A stretch of 43,475 bases of DNA from Thermoplasmatota archaeon (lineage in GTDB: Archaea > Thermoplasmatota > E2 > DHVEG-1): the NCBI GenBank assembly GCA_016930995.1, contig JAFGFQ010000052.1, positions 1 through 43,475 of the forward strand. Reading direction: 5' to 3'. Both the position numbers and the translations under genes were made by a program. The notes under the pieces are model-generated. The model had not been told where the DNA came from. It did not search any database and worked only from the letters and a program-made list of their open reading frames with translations. This document shows positions 16,548 to 26,511 of this stretch, in pieces; within the stretch, counting starts at the first letter, position 1, and each line of letters begins with the position of its first letter.

Positions 16548-17885
16548 ATGAAAGAAATGAAACAATCGGTATGTTTCCTTATGATAATTCTTCTTTTGAT
16601 GGCAATTTTTTCTGGTTGCATTCAAGAACAACAACCACCGATACCGACGCTGGAAGAAGCGGCTGTGGATATCGTGGAAATGTTAATGGAAAATAACCTT
16701 ACTGGTGTGTATACCTCCTTTGATGATTCTCTTCAATCACAACTCACTGCTGAACAGTTTAAAGGCATCTGGGAACAGCAGGTCACTCCCTCCTATGGTT
16801 CGATAACAAACATTATTCGGACACAGTTGACGAATGATTCGATGTATTCTGTTGTCCTTGTCACCTGTAATTTTTCCAAAGCCGGGGTGTTTGATGTGAA
16901 AATCTCATTTACGAGTGAACAAAAAATCATAAGTTTACTGGTGGTACCATCACAGGAAGTGTTCCCATATACTCCTCCCACGTATGTGAATCTTAGCTCT
17001 TTTACTGAGGAAGATACAACGATTGGTGCTGGGCAGTGGGTGCTGCCTGCAACAGTGTCAATTCCGAGTGGAACAGGTCCGTTTCCAGCGGTCATCCTTG
17101 TACATGGGTCAGGGCCAAATGACCGGGATGAGACCTATGGTCCGAATAAGCCGTTTAAGGATCTTGCCTGGGGGCTTGCCTCTCAGGGTATTGTTGTGAT
17201 ACGTTATGAGAAACGCACGAAACAGTATCCTGCGCAGTCAGCTGCTCTTCAGAATTTCACGGTGCAGGATGAAACCATTGATGACGCTCTTGCTGCTGTG
17301 GATGTGTTGCAGAATTTATCTTTCGTAAATGTTTCACAGATGTTCGTTCTCGGGCACAGCTTAGGAGGGATGCTTGCTCCACGGATAGCAGCCCAGGACA
17401 GTCGGATCGCTGGATTAATCATTCTAGCAGGGGCAACTCGGCATCTGGAGGATCTTCTGTTAGATCAAACGCGATATCTGTTAAATCTTAGCGGCACAAA
17501 TCAAACGGAGCAGTTAGAGGAGATTGAGCGAATCGTTGCAAAAATAAAAAACCTAGATATCAATGATAGTGAAACAGTCCTAGGTACACCCAAATCTTAT
17601 TGGGTGGATCTTGCGTCATACGATCCTGTGGAAACCGCCCAATCATTACATATTCCTCTATTGATACTTCAGGGGAAACGAGATTATCAAGTGACAATGA
17701 TTGATTTTGCCAGATGGAATGAAACGTTTTTCGATAACGCGTCTGTGCAATTGAAAACGTATCCCTCGTTGAACCATTTCTTTATGACCGGGACCGGTGC
17801 ACCGACAAATACCGAATATCTTATCGAAAGCCATGTCGCTGAGGAAGTCATCAATGATATCGCCTCATGGATAACAGAGGTATAA
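16548..17885 (+). CDS. Secreted lipoprotein alpha/beta hydrolase with DUF3887 domain
   Basis: The protein (about 445 aa) starts with a lipoprotein signal ending FSGC, with the lipid-carrying cysteine at residue 24. A DUF3887-type domain follows (LMENNLTGVYTSFDDSLQSQLT ... FKGIWEQQVTPSYGS), then an alpha/beta hydrolase core with VHGSGPNDRDE, the nucleophile elbow GHSLGG (S271), GKRDYQV for the acid and LNHFF for the histidine. Several N-x-S/T sequons suggest an exported glycoprotein anchored outside the membrane. DUF3887 hydrolases act as esterases or peptidases of unknown specificity. ATG 16548 is used; 16557 is also possible. Confidence 0.85.
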   Translation: MKEMKQSVCFLMIILLLMAIFSGCIQEQQPPIPTLEEAAVDIVEMLMENNLTGVYTSFDDSLQSQLTAEQFKGIWEQQVTPSYGSITNIIRTQLTNDSMYSVVLVTCNFSKAGVFDVKISFTSEQKIISLLVVPSQEVFPYTPPTYVNLSSFTEEDTTIGAGQWVLPATVSIPSGTGPFPAVILVHGSGPNDRDETYGPNKPFKDLAWGLASQGIVVIRYEKRTKQYPAQSAALQNFTVQDETIDDALAAVDVLQNLSFVNVSQMFVLGHSLGGMLAPRIAAQDSRIAGLIILAGATRHLEDLLLDQTRYLLNLSGTNQTEQLEEIERIVAKIKNLDINDSETVLGTPKSYWVDLASYDPVETAQSLHIPLLILQGKRDYQVTMIDFARWNETFFDNASVQLKTYPSLNHFFMTGTGAPTNTEYLIESHVAEEVINDIASWITEV

Positions 17886-17910
17886 AAAGCTTCAAGTATC
17901 ATACCATATG

Positions 17911-17944
17911 AGCGTGTGCTGATTCGTATAAAATACGGCACGCT
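17911..17944. terminator. Imperfect hairpin between convergent genes
   Basis: AGCGTG (17911-17916) pairs with CACGCT (17939-17944), and inside it CGTAT pairs with ATACG around AAA, leaving an 8-base bulge. It sits between the stops of the hydrolase (17885) and the convergent membrane protein (17990), which suits a bidirectional terminator. Archaeal terminators are usually simple T-runs, so support is moderate. Confidence 0.3.
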
Positions 17945-17989
17945 AGGGTATCTCTAATGAGCGTCTGAGGGCGGAGATGGAGAGGGGTT

Positions 17990-18793
17990 TTACGTAATTT
18001 TCTCTGCTTTGAGTGCAAACCCGGACATAAACAGAAACGCCGTCCGATTGTTAATTGGGGGGACGTTAATTGAAATTCCAGTAAACCCGCTCAGGTTCAC
18101 ACCGTAGGCGTCTTCCCCGACGGTTACTCGTTGGAACCCATCTAATCCAAGACAAGATATGGTGCCGTTTTTCAGACTGAGTGCTCCAATGGGGGTAAGA
18201 ATCCTAAAAGGGATCAGACTGGTTAATACCACAGCAAGCACAAAATATGGGAGAAAGATGAGCAAAAGAATCAGAGCCGCCAGAGCACTTGTTTGATTTT
18301 TTATTAGTCGAACGATTCCTTCCCATATTTTCAATGCAAGCCACCAGGCAACGATTCCTTCCCCGTGGGCACTAAAAAAACAGAGACGATTTGAGATATT
18401 CTCATCAGCAAGACTGGTAAAGGAGCTAGCGGTATTTCTTTTTCCAAGGAGAATGTTTTCTTTATTTTTTAAGGAAAGTTGTTGGTACTTCTCATCTAAA
18501 ATCCCTTTTTCAGTTAAGAGTGATTCATAATAGGTGATTGCTGCGTGGTCATTTCTCTCCTGTGCATCAGATAATGCACAGAGATACTGTCGTATTTCCT
18601 CAGCCTCCTCTACGGGAACGGTGGTAAATGTCTGTTGTTTGTGCTTCCCAAGATAGTGATTCACCTCAATGGTGACAAAGCTGTTTCTCATGGTGAATGA
18701 ATCGGTGTTATTTGTAGCAAGGGCAGGGGTTATACCTGTTAACAGTAGGAGTATACACACGGCAGCGCTTAGGATGATGATTTTTTTCTTCAT
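17990..18793 (-). CDS. Exported membrane protein of unknown function
   Basis: The 267-aa protein starts with a clear signal peptide, MKKKIIILSAAVCILLLLTGITPALA. A charged middle part rich in Glu and Lys follows (EEAEEIRQYLCALSDAQERNDHAAITYYESLL), then a long hydrophobic helix or hairpin (SALAALILLLIFLPYFVLAVVLTSLIPF, about residues 165-195) and a small beta-rich C-terminus with GEDAYGVNLSGFTGISINV. I recognise no family. It may be an S-layer-associated or envelope protein, and it stands alone between convergent and divergent neighbours. Confidence 0.7.
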   Translation of the reverse strand: MKKKIIILSAAVCILLLLTGITPALATNNTDSFTMRNSFVTIEVNHYLGKHKQQTFTTVPVEEAEEIRQYLCALSDAQERNDHAAITYYESLLTEKGILDEKYQQLSLKNKENILLGKRNTASSFTSLADENISNRLCFFSAHGEGIVAWWLALKIWEGIVRLIKNQTSALAALILLLIFLPYFVLAVVLTSLIPFRILTPIGALSLKNGTISCLGLDGFQRVTVGEDAYGVNLSGFTGISINVPPINNRTAFLFMSGFALKAEKIT

Positions 18794-18982
18794 TTTTTTT
18801 CCTCTCTTTATAATATTAATTCTCCTCCTGTATTTAACTCTTTATATGAAAAAGACATTAAAAGGAGTATTTTCTGATATACTCTTCGTATTCTGCTTGT
18901 GCAAACAAGTTTTTAAATATTTATTCATTTAAAAACATTTAAATCCACCCGGTGCTTATTGTCTATCAAAGAAGGAAGTCAT

Positions 18983-20503
18983 ATGAATCATAGAAGATCG
19001 AATCGGGCTCTTCAAGGTAGTATCATAGCCTCTGCTCTCTGTTTTTGTTTTCTCACCATTTCTTTTAGTCCTGCTTTAGGTACCGAGGTTCAACAATGTT
19101 GTTCAAGGTCATCTTTGGTTGCTTCATCAAGTCAAAGTTCATCAGGGGATATCCCGACGTGGTACCTCGGGGATGAATGGATATACACAATTAATCCTCT
19201 TTCCTTCTCAAGCCCGAATGCTTCGTTTTCTGGGTCCATCCAGAATTTCAAACAAAAGGTTGGTGCAGTGATCGATGGGTGGTACAAAATAGATATCACC
19301 GGTCAGATTAATGGACAAATAACGGTAAATGGTGTTTCTGGACCGCTCTCAGGTCAGATTACAGGGACGTCGTATTTCCGGGTTTCTGATCTTGCGGAAA
19401 GAGAAACTCAGCTTCATTCACAGGGGACGATTACCATCATCCTCCCAATACCTTATGAGATGGATTTTATGACTAACTCCTCCCCGCCGCTTGAGTTGTA
19501 TGATTTTCCCTTGAATGTCGGTGAAGAATGGCAGATTGCATGTTTCAGTAGCGCTTCAGGGTCTTTTTCTGTTACGGGGTTATACGAGCAATCATTTAAC
19601 GGCACCCAGTGGGTTGACGAACTAGTTCAATGTACTCAAAAGCTACAGATAAGCGTCCCTGCAGGAACCTTTGAGTGTTATGAGATAGGTCGGACCAATA
19701 ACAACGGGTGGTATTCCACAGAGGTCCGTAATATCGTAAAATCAGTTGTTGACCAAAGCTCTGAAAACATGACGGTTCATGCCGTGCTCAGCCTGCAGTC
19801 ACATTCTTCTGCTACACCGTCGATCACCATTTCTGAGGATATCTTGCCATCTGTGGTCGCTCCTGGTGTCTCTGTGACAATCTCTGGTCAGGCGAAGGTC
19901 AGCAGCTCTGGTGCTCCTATTCAGAACGGGGCAGTGTCGATTACAATCCCCTCGACTGGGAGCAGTTGGGCAACGACAACGAATTCCAACGGGTACTATT
20001 CAAAAACAATTGAAATGCCCGTCATCATCGATGATACCCTCTGTGGGCGAGAACTCGGATCGGGTGGTGTTCTTGTTGAGTGCAGCAGTTCAGGTCTTTT
20101 CGGATATCGGGTTCAGACAGTAACAATCATGCAGGATACCTCGCCGTTAGATCCATTGATACAAGGTCCAACACAAGGGAAAATTAAGACTACTTATCCT
20201 TATACTGTTAGTTCGATTGACCCAGAGGATGATGGAATCTTTTATTTTATTGACTGGGGTGATGGGACAAATAGCAGTTGGATTGGCCCCGATGCTTCGG
20301 GTGAAAATGTTACCCAGAATCATCAATTCGCAAAAAAAGGTAGTTACACCATTAAAGTAAAGGCACGGGATAACTATTATGCGGAGAGCGATTGGAGCAG
20401 CCTTCAAGTGACAATGCCAAAATACGGATCATCTTCGCTTCTCATGAAAGTATGCGATAGGTTTTCTTCTCTTTTTGGTTTTATACAACATCTCTTTGGA
20501 TAA
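18983..20503 (+). CDS. Secreted surface protein with PKD domain
   Basis: ATG 18983 is chosen because gaaggaag precedes it; the upstream TTG at 18959 is unlikely. The 506-aa protein has a signal peptide (to about residue 33) and a beta-rich middle with GQINGQITVNGVSGPLSGQITG. An Ig-like segment follows (ISEDILPSVVAPGVSVTISGQAKVSSSGAPI), then a PKD domain near the end (PYTVSSIDPEDDGIFYFIDWGDGTNSSW ... FAKKGSYTIKVKARD). The tail KVCDRFSSLFGFIQHLFG resembles an RF-xx-F-x-hydrophobic tail I associate with PKD proteins of related archaea; its role is unknown. The function is likely adhesive or structural at the cell surface. Confidence 0.8.
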   Translation: MNHRRSNRALQGSIIASALCFCFLTISFSPALGTEVQQCCSRSSLVASSSQSSSGDIPTWYLGDEWIYTINPLSFSSPNASFSGSIQNFKQKVGAVIDGWYKIDITGQINGQITVNGVSGPLSGQITGTSYFRVSDLAERETQLHSQGTITIILPIPYEMDFMTNSSPPLELYDFPLNVGEEWQIACFSSASGSFSVTGLYEQSFNGTQWVDELVQCTQKLQISVPAGTFECYEIGRTNNNGWYSTEVRNIVKSVVDQSSENMTVHAVLSLQSHSSATPSITISEDILPSVVAPGVSVTISGQAKVSSSGAPIQNGAVSITIPSTGSSWATTTNSNGYYSKTIEMPVIIDDTLCGRELGSGGVLVECSSSGLFGYRVQTVTIMQDTSPLDPLIQGPTQGKIKTTYPYTVSSIDPEDDGIFYFIDWGDGTNSSWIGPDASGENVTQNHQFAKKGSYTIKVKARDNYYAESDWSSLQVTMPKYGSSSLLMKVCDRFSSLFGFIQHLFG

Positions 20504-20577
20504 TCTGTGTCCAATAGTAGCCTATTTCTTACTCAATGAAATGATTCGATACGCTGTCATATCTATCCTAGAGAAAT

Positions 20578-20588
20578 CTTATATAATA
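20578..20588 (+). promoter_or_regulatory. TATA element for the GH39-like gene
   Basis: cttatataata is centred about 25 bases before the ATG at 20608, the spacing of a leaderless archaeal transcript. Confidence 0.55.
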
Positions 20589-20607
20589 TTATTATGTATT
20601 AATCATT

Positions 20608-22149
20608 ATGAAAAAAAGAATGGTGTGGCAGGTGATGGTCTGTGTCATAGGGTCTCTTTTTATCTTTATCCATCCCTCTACTGGTTTTTTCGTATTCCGT
20701 AACCAGTTTCTCTCAGCGGATGATACGATTGTTGTTCATCTTGATTGTGAACGCGTCTCTGGTATGATACGTCCTTTTGGGCATATCAATGATGGTCCTG
20801 CCCCGATAAAAAATGAAGCGTCCTATACTGATTTATCAGACCAATATCAGGAAATTGGCATCACTGCTATCCGCACCCATGATCTCTTCGGTCCGACTGA
20901 TATCACAACGATTTTTTCAAATTTGAGTGCAGATCCAACAGATGCATCGAATTACCATTTCGAGACAAGCGATCCTCTGATTACTCGAATGATTGAGGCA
21001 GGAACACAGATATTTTATCGGTTAGGGGAAAGCGCAAGTAATAATCACACGTTAAAAAACCCACCTGCCAATTTCACGGTATGGGCAGAAGTCTGTAAAC
21101 ATATTACGATGCACTATAATGAAGGATGGAACAACGGGTTCTTCTATAATATCGTGTACTGGGAAATATGGAACGAACCGGATCTTCTCGGGTTCTGGAA
21201 TGGAACCGCTGATCAATATTATCAGCTCTATCATCTCACTGCAGAGACATTGAAAACACATAATTCGTCACTAAAAATCGGAGGCCCATGTACCTCATCG
21301 ATTTCCAACGGAAATTATACAACAGGTTTTCTTCAATATGTAAAAGACCATGATGCCCCCTTAGATTTTTTCTCCTGGCATCGGTATGCAGGAGCGCCTT
21401 ATGATTACTATGCTGATTCTTTGTATGTACGTCACCTTCTTGATTCGTATGGTTTTACTAACACAGAAAACATCAATTCAGAATGGAATATTGATATTCT
21501 CAGTCCCCAGCGCGACAAGGACAATGCGAAAAATGCTGCGTTCACAGCGTGTAGCTTGACTGTTTTTCAAGATGCACAGCTGGATTATGCATTTCGTTAT
21601 AGGGGCAATCAAGAGAACAACTGGTTAATGAGATTCCTCGGTCTTGATCTTGGTTTGTTTTCTTATAACGGCATCTATAAAAGACCCGCCGTAATCTATA
21701 GAGTAATGAAGGATATTACTCAAGACACGCCACTCCGATTGCAAACTCCTGTCATGAATGCTTCTGATGGGATAACATATCTTGCGGGAATATCAAAAGA
21801 TAAAAAAAATGTAAGCGTCCTTGTAAGCAATTTTAATGCTGCTGACATTTCATATCATCTCGAACTTACCAATGTGCCCTGGAATAGCACCTATAGGGTG
21901 GTGCGTTATCTTATCGATGAAACCCATCATCTGGAAATAGTAAACAATACACAGCAGAGCACTTCACCGTATGTCAACATGCAAACACTGAAGAAAAATT
22001 CGATTCATTTTTATCGCTTTACAAATTCTTCAATGATTCCTAAGGAAGGACCCGAAGTCGCGCAAATACCCTTGTTGTTACGGTTTCGTTTTCTTGACCC
22101 ATTGACTCGCATTCTTGCTATTCTTCTTGTTCTTATCATTCTTAATTAA
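20608..22149 (+). CDS. Membrane-anchored GH39-like glycoside hydrolase
   Basis: The 513-aa protein has a signal sequence, then a (beta/alpha)8-type catalytic domain. WEIWNEPDLLGFW supplies the acid/base glutamate (E190) and NSEWN the likely nucleophile (E292), the usual GH39/clan A spacing of about 100 residues. RPFGHINDGPAP and AIRTHDLFGP resemble the N-terminal part of GH39 beta-xylosidases. A short beta domain and a C-terminal helix RILAILLVLIILN follow and probably anchor it in the membrane. GH39 enzymes are xylosidases or iduronidases; the true substrate here is unknown. It suggests use of extracellular polysaccharide or trimming of glycoproteins. Confidence 0.8.
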   Translation: MKKRMVWQVMVCVIGSLFIFIHPSTGFFVFRNQFLSADDTIVVHLDCERVSGMIRPFGHINDGPAPIKNEASYTDLSDQYQEIGITAIRTHDLFGPTDITTIFSNLSADPTDASNYHFETSDPLITRMIEAGTQIFYRLGESASNNHTLKNPPANFTVWAEVCKHITMHYNEGWNNGFFYNIVYWEIWNEPDLLGFWNGTADQYYQLYHLTAETLKTHNSSLKIGGPCTSSISNGNYTTGFLQYVKDHDAPLDFFSWHRYAGAPYDYYADSLYVRHLLDSYGFTNTENINSEWNIDILSPQRDKDNAKNAAFTACSLTVFQDAQLDYAFRYRGNQENNWLMRFLGLDLGLFSYNGIYKRPAVIYRVMKDITQDTPLRLQTPVMNASDGITYLAGISKDKKNVSVLVSNFNAADISYHLELTNVPWNSTYRVVRYLIDETHHLEIVNNTQQSTSPYVNMQTLKKNSIHFYRFTNSSMIPKEGPEVAQIPLLLRFRFLDPLTRILAILLVLIILN

Positions 22150-22210
22150 TAAAACAAGGTATTCCTTTTCAACGTAAATTTCATAAGAAACAACGTATTC
22201 TTCTGGGAGC

Positions 22211-22876
22211 ATGAAAAGAACAGAGTATTCAGAACAAGACGTATTAGCATTAGCGAAGAAATCATATGAAGAAGGCGAGGTCGTCTTTGACATCATCCCT
22301 GAAAAAACAGCACTAATCGTTATCGACATGCAAGATGAGTTTGTAAAACCACACTGGTCTCCCTATTGGGTTCCAGAGGCTACCAGACGTGTTCCTCACA
22401 TCAAACGCCTCATCGATCATTGTCGGAAGAAAAAGATACCTGTGATATTTACGGTGTATTCGAAAACGCATCGGTATCTAGATAGACCATTATCATTGCC
22501 AATGATGCCGGGTCGCTATCCTGATTTGCCTATCGATCAATCGATGTTTTTTGTTTCAGGGACTGTTTGGCATGAGCTTGCGCCAATGAAAGATGAGATA
22601 GTTCTCCACAAAACGTCCTATGGAGCGTTTTTTGACACTCCTTTAGAAACCATTTTAAAGAATCTTGGGCGGGACACGGTCATTATTAGCGGGACACTTA
22701 CGAATTTTTGTTGTTCAACGACTGCACGACAAGCATATGAACGAAGTTTTAAGGTCTTGTTTGGTAGTGATGTAACCGCAGCGCATTTTCAAACTCATCA
22801 TGAAATGGAGTTACAGGTTTTACGACGAGGTTTTGCAAAAGTCATGTCATTAAATGAACTGCTCACCGCGCTTTGA
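22211..22876 (+). CDS. Cysteine hydrolase of the isochorismatase family
   Basis: The 221-aa protein has the family triad: D39 in ALIVIDMQDEF, K134 in VLHKTSYGAFFDTPLE, and C167 in GTLTNFCCSTTARQAYERSF. A late GSDVTAAH is also typical. The family hydrolyses amides such as nicotinamide, N-carbamoylsarcosine and ureidoacrylate. Two tandem cysteines (CC) occur at the nucleophile position. There is no linked pathway gene, so specificity is open. Confidence 0.85.
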   Translation: MKRTEYSEQDVLALAKKSYEEGEVVFDIIPEKTALIVIDMQDEFVKPHWSPYWVPEATRRVPHIKRLIDHCRKKKIPVIFTVYSKTHRYLDRPLSLPMMPGRYPDLPIDQSMFFVSGTVWHELAPMKDEIVLHKTSYGAFFDTPLETILKNLGRDTVIISGTLTNFCCSTTARQAYERSFKVLFGSDVTAAHFQTHHEMELQVLRRGFAKVMSLNELLTAL

Positions 22877-23212
22877 AATTCAGAGTTGTTGCATGAAAAA
22901 TGGTCGCAGGAGAACACAATTGAGAAGAACTCCTCAAAATGGGGGAAGGGAAATTAACTATTCTATCATATAAACAATTGATTACGCCATAATAATTTTC
23001 ATTGACCTTGAGCCTCTTTTACGTCAGAGCATTGAACTGATATAGAGAATTGGATAAAACGTATTTTTTGATGAAAATAGTGATGTTTTGTACAAAAAAT
23101 TTAAAGATACTTTTTAATTCTCTATTCGTAGTAAGAGATATGAAGCGAAATCCAGAGTGACCTGTTAGGGTCTTCTATAGACATTGAATAGCTGTATATT
23201 TAGAAGGGAAAC
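22877..23212. other. Intergenic region with TTTTGTACAAAA palindrome
   Basis: This 336-base gap carries a perfect 12-bp palindrome TTTTGTACAAAA at 23086-23097, a TATA-like gctgtatattta near 23191, and an agaaggga ribosome site before the ATG at 23213. No ORF or RNA gene is apparent. The same palindrome, within a 15-base identity, recurs at 28247-28258. Confidence 0.45.
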
Positions 23213-24766
23213 ATGAAACACATACTCGTATTAGCTCTCGGCATCCTCGTGGTGTGTTCAGGTTTATCAGGATGCATCAATCAAGCTGATGAAGAGAACC
23301 AGGAACAAAGCGAGCTACTCGTCATTGGTATCTCAATGGATCCCCATGGTTTTTTTCCATGGATTGATAGCTACGATACTTTAACATTAGCAATAAACCT
23401 GAATATCTTTAATCCGCTCGTAACATTTGACAATAGTTTTAAGCTGTTCCCAAAACTTGCGAAATCATGGAATAATCCGAACAACTGTACATGGCGATTT
23501 TTCCTTAGAAACGACGTGAAATTTCATAACGGCTGTAATTTTACCGCAGAGGATGTTAAATTTACCATTGATTTTATAAAGGATAACAAAAGCCATGTGC
23601 TACGGGATTTACTAACAGAGGTTAAGGAAGTCAATATCATTGACACCTATACAGTCGACATTGTCACGTACCAGCCGTTCCCCATCCTGTTGAACAAATT
23701 GACCAATATTCCGATAGCCTGCAAAAACCATCTTGAAGAATCAACAGAAAAATGGCCAATAGGGACAGGTGCGTATAAACTGGAGGACTATAAACCAGGC
23801 GAAAACATTACACTGGTGCGATTTGATAGTTATACCATGGGTCATCCCGTCATCAAAAAAGTTATCTTTAAAATCATACAACAAAGTGAAGACCGAAAAA
23901 ATGCGTTCGTCGCAAAACAAATCGACATCATGGAACACATCCCCCAGAAATATATCGATGAAATACAGAAATGTTCTGGAGTCACAGTAAAGAAAATCTC
24001 AAATCCTACTGTTTTTTACCTGGGATTAAACTTCAGAAAATACAATGTCAGTGGTTTTCCAGGGGTAAAAAATCCATTATCGGATGTTCGGGTTCGAAAA
24101 GCGCTGTATCATGCAATTGATGCGAATAGTATCATCAAAATATTGGGGCTAGCAGCAGAACCCGCCTCACAGTTTCTCTCTCCTTTGATTTTCGGCTATA
24201 ACCCTGAGGTTAAACGTTTGCCGTACGACTTGAACATTTCCAGGCAGCTTCTTTCAGAAGCTGGATATGACCATGGATTCAATTTATCTTTTTATTGTCC
24301 AGAAAATTACGTGTTGCAGAGGGAGCTTTTAGAGGAAATTGCACGGCAACTCTCCCAGGTTATCAATGCGAGTGTTCATAATGTTTCTTCCGAGGAGGAG
24401 TATTATATGAACCTCTACAGTGGTAACTATTCGATATACTTCCTTGGATGGATTCCTGCGACCGGTGATGGTAGTGAGATATTTGATTATCTCCTCCGAT
24501 CAGAGCATCATCCACTCGGGATAGGGTCGTACAATTTCGGGCATTATTCGAATCAGACCGTTGATGAGATAACCTCAGAGGTAGGCTATACCATGAACCA
24601 GAAAATCCGCCTAGATTTGATGCGGCAAGGATTCACCATTGCGATGGATGATGTTGCATGTATCCCCTTATATATTAGCGTCTGTAATGTTGCGTTTCCG
24701 GATTATCTCGAATGGAGCCCACGATCTGATCTTTCGACCCTTGTTGAAGAAATTACTGTTAAATAA
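23213..24766 (+). CDS. Orphan family-5 solute-binding lipoprotein (peptide/nickel type)
   Basis: The 517-aa protein has a lipobox LSGC (C21) and the family-5 extracellular solute-binding pattern: NIFNPLVTFDNSFKLFPKLAKSW, DVKFHNGCNFTAEDVKFTIDF, PIGTGAYKLEDYKPGENITLVRFDSY, VRKALYHAIDANSII and ISRQLLSEAGYD. Such proteins capture oligopeptides, nickel complexes or sugars for ABC importers. No permease or ATPase gene follows; instead a histidine kinase and a response regulator do. It may therefore be a sensory binding protein whose ligand state is read by the kinase (inference). Confidence 0.88.
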   Translation: MKHILVLALGILVVCSGLSGCINQADEENQEQSELLVIGISMDPHGFFPWIDSYDTLTLAINLNIFNPLVTFDNSFKLFPKLAKSWNNPNNCTWRFFLRNDVKFHNGCNFTAEDVKFTIDFIKDNKSHVLRDLLTEVKEVNIIDTYTVDIVTYQPFPILLNKLTNIPIACKNHLEESTEKWPIGTGAYKLEDYKPGENITLVRFDSYTMGHPVIKKVIFKIIQQSEDRKNAFVAKQIDIMEHIPQKYIDEIQKCSGVTVKKISNPTVFYLGLNFRKYNVSGFPGVKNPLSDVRVRKALYHAIDANSIIKILGLAAEPASQFLSPLIFGYNPEVKRLPYDLNISRQLLSEAGYDHGFNLSFYCPENYVLQRELLEEIARQLSQVINASVHNVSSEEEYYMNLYSGNYSIYFLGWIPATGDGSEIFDYLLRSEHHPLGIGSYNFGHYSNQTVDEITSEVGYTMNQKIRLDLMRQGFTIAMDDVACIPLYISVCNVAFPDYLEWSPRSDLSTLVEEITVK

Positions 24767-24784
24767 CAGAGGTGAGATACATGA

Positions 24785-26431
24785 TTGCTGGTGCAGCAAG
24801 GAATGAAGAAGGTCCGCAGCCTTAAATTAAAAATCATTTTTCCGCTGCTTATCATCCTTTTAGTTGTTTTTCTGTCAAGTTCTCTTTTGATTATTGAACG
24901 GGAGTCAAAAGCAGCAAAGGACTCCCTTATCACGAATGCCGAGTCCTTTTCAAGCCTGTCAATCACCTATGTGATTTCAAATTATCAATTCTTAACCGAG
25001 TCTGGTTTTTATAAATTCACCGAAATCATAGATGATTTGATGAAGTTAAACAATAATCTTGTGGGAATACAAATCGTTGATGTGAACGGGAAGATCCTCT
25101 TTGACTCCATTGAGATTCAAGAGGGGAAATATGATGAAGCGGCACTTGGAGCCCGTTATCTTGAGAACGAAACATTGATCCAACGAGTGGGAGAACCTTT
25201 TTCATCTGTTTTTTTCAATGAGAAGACACGACGTATCGACATCATCGAACCGTATTTCGAGTTATATAGCGCGCATGCATATTCAGTGAGGTACATCTTT
25301 TCACTGGCAAATTTGGATGCCATGACCCAGGAAATGATTATCGCTATATCTCTATATTCAGGTATCTTTGTTATCGTTTCTTTTCTTCTGATATTTTTCC
25401 TTTTTAATTACTTTATCTCTGCACCCATTGGTGAGCTTACAAAGGGCGTTCGCACTATGGGTGAAGGCTCCCTTGGTTATGAGATAAAAATAAAATCGCA
25501 GGATGAAATTGGGGAGCTTGCGACTGCGTTTAATACGATGAGTGCTGATCTGAAGCTTTCACGGGATCATCTCGAGGAGTATAGTAAGAATCTGGAAAGA
25601 CTCGTTGCAGACCGGACAAAAGAACTTGAGGAGAAAACCCGGCGACTTGAGCAGATAAACAAGGACCTGACCGTTGCCAGGGAAGAGCTTAGTGTATTGA
25701 ATAAGAATCTCGAGGAGCGAGTCCATGAGCGAACAAAAGAAGTGGAAAAGCTACTTAAGCAGAAGGACGAGTTCATCACCCAGCTTGGTCATGATTTGAA
25801 GAACCCGTTAGGTCCGTTGATTAATTTGATACCCTTGCTTGAGAAACAGGAAAACGATACCGCGAAAAAAGAGATGCTAACGGTCCTTCATAGAAATGCG
25901 GATTATATGAAAAATCTTGTAGTCAAGACACTTGAACTTGCGGTGTTAAATTCTCCAAACACGAAGTTTTCTATAGAGCATCTGAAGTTGTTCCAGGAGG
26001 TCGATCATATTATAGAGAATAAAAAGATGCTTTTTGAGGAAAATAAGACGAAAGTCTCAAACAACATCGATCGTTCCTTGTCGGTCAAAGCGGACCGTCT
26101 TCGATTTGAAGAACTCCTGACGAATATCTTTGAAAATTCAGTGAAATATTGTCAGGAGAAATGTCGGATAACGATCAACGCAGAAAAAACAGATGAGTAT
26201 ATTACAATTGCTATCACTGATAATGGTCTTGGAATGACCAATGATCAAATCGAACGCATCTTTGATGAGTTCTACAAGGCTGATTACGCGCGTCATGATA
26301 TTCAGAACACAGGCCTGGGGATGTCGATTTGTAAGCGGATTGTTGAGAAGCACGGAGGCCATATCTGGGTGGAAAGCCAAGGTGCTGGGAAGGGGACGAC
26401 CGTCTTCTTTACCTTACCTGCGGCTCCTTAA
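24785..26431 (+). CDS. Membrane sensor histidine kinase
   Basis: The protein has 548 aa if read from TTG 24785, which has aggtgag upstream; an ATG at 24803 would remove only 6 residues. Domains: transmembrane helix 1 (about 16-38), an extracellular sensor of about 145 residues, transmembrane helix 2 (about 184-207), HAMP, a charged coiled coil, HisKA with the phosphorylated H336 in QLGHDLKNPLGPL, and HATPase with N box FENSVKYC, G1 DNGLGM and G2 NTGLGMSICKRI. It lies 18 bases after the solute-binding protein and just before a response regulator, forming one signalling unit. Confidence 0.9.
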   Translation: MLVQQGMKKVRSLKLKIIFPLLIILLVVFLSSSLLIIERESKAAKDSLITNAESFSSLSITYVISNYQFLTESGFYKFTEIIDDLMKLNNNLVGIQIVDVNGKILFDSIEIQEGKYDEAALGARYLENETLIQRVGEPFSSVFFNEKTRRIDIIEPYFELYSAHAYSVRYIFSLANLDAMTQEMIIAISLYSGIFVIVSFLLIFFLFNYFISAPIGELTKGVRTMGEGSLGYEIKIKSQDEIGELATAFNTMSADLKLSRDHLEEYSKNLERLVADRTKELEEKTRRLEQINKDLTVAREELSVLNKNLEERVHERTKEVEKLLKQKDEFITQLGHDLKNPLGPLINLIPLLEKQENDTAKKEMLTVLHRNADYMKNLVVKTLELAVLNSPNTKFSIEHLKLFQEVDHIIENKKMLFEENKTKVSNNIDRSLSVKADRLRFEELLTNIFENSVKYCQEKCRITINAEKTDEYITIAITDNGLGMTNDQIERIFDEFYKADYARHDIQNTGLGMSICKRIVEKHGGHIWVESQGAGKGTTVFFTLPAAP

Positions 26432-26511
26432 CGTCCCAGTCATCCTCTTTAGAATTCCCTGTAGAAATACATATTAAAGACTCCTTGATATATACATGGA
26501 GGCAGAAAATC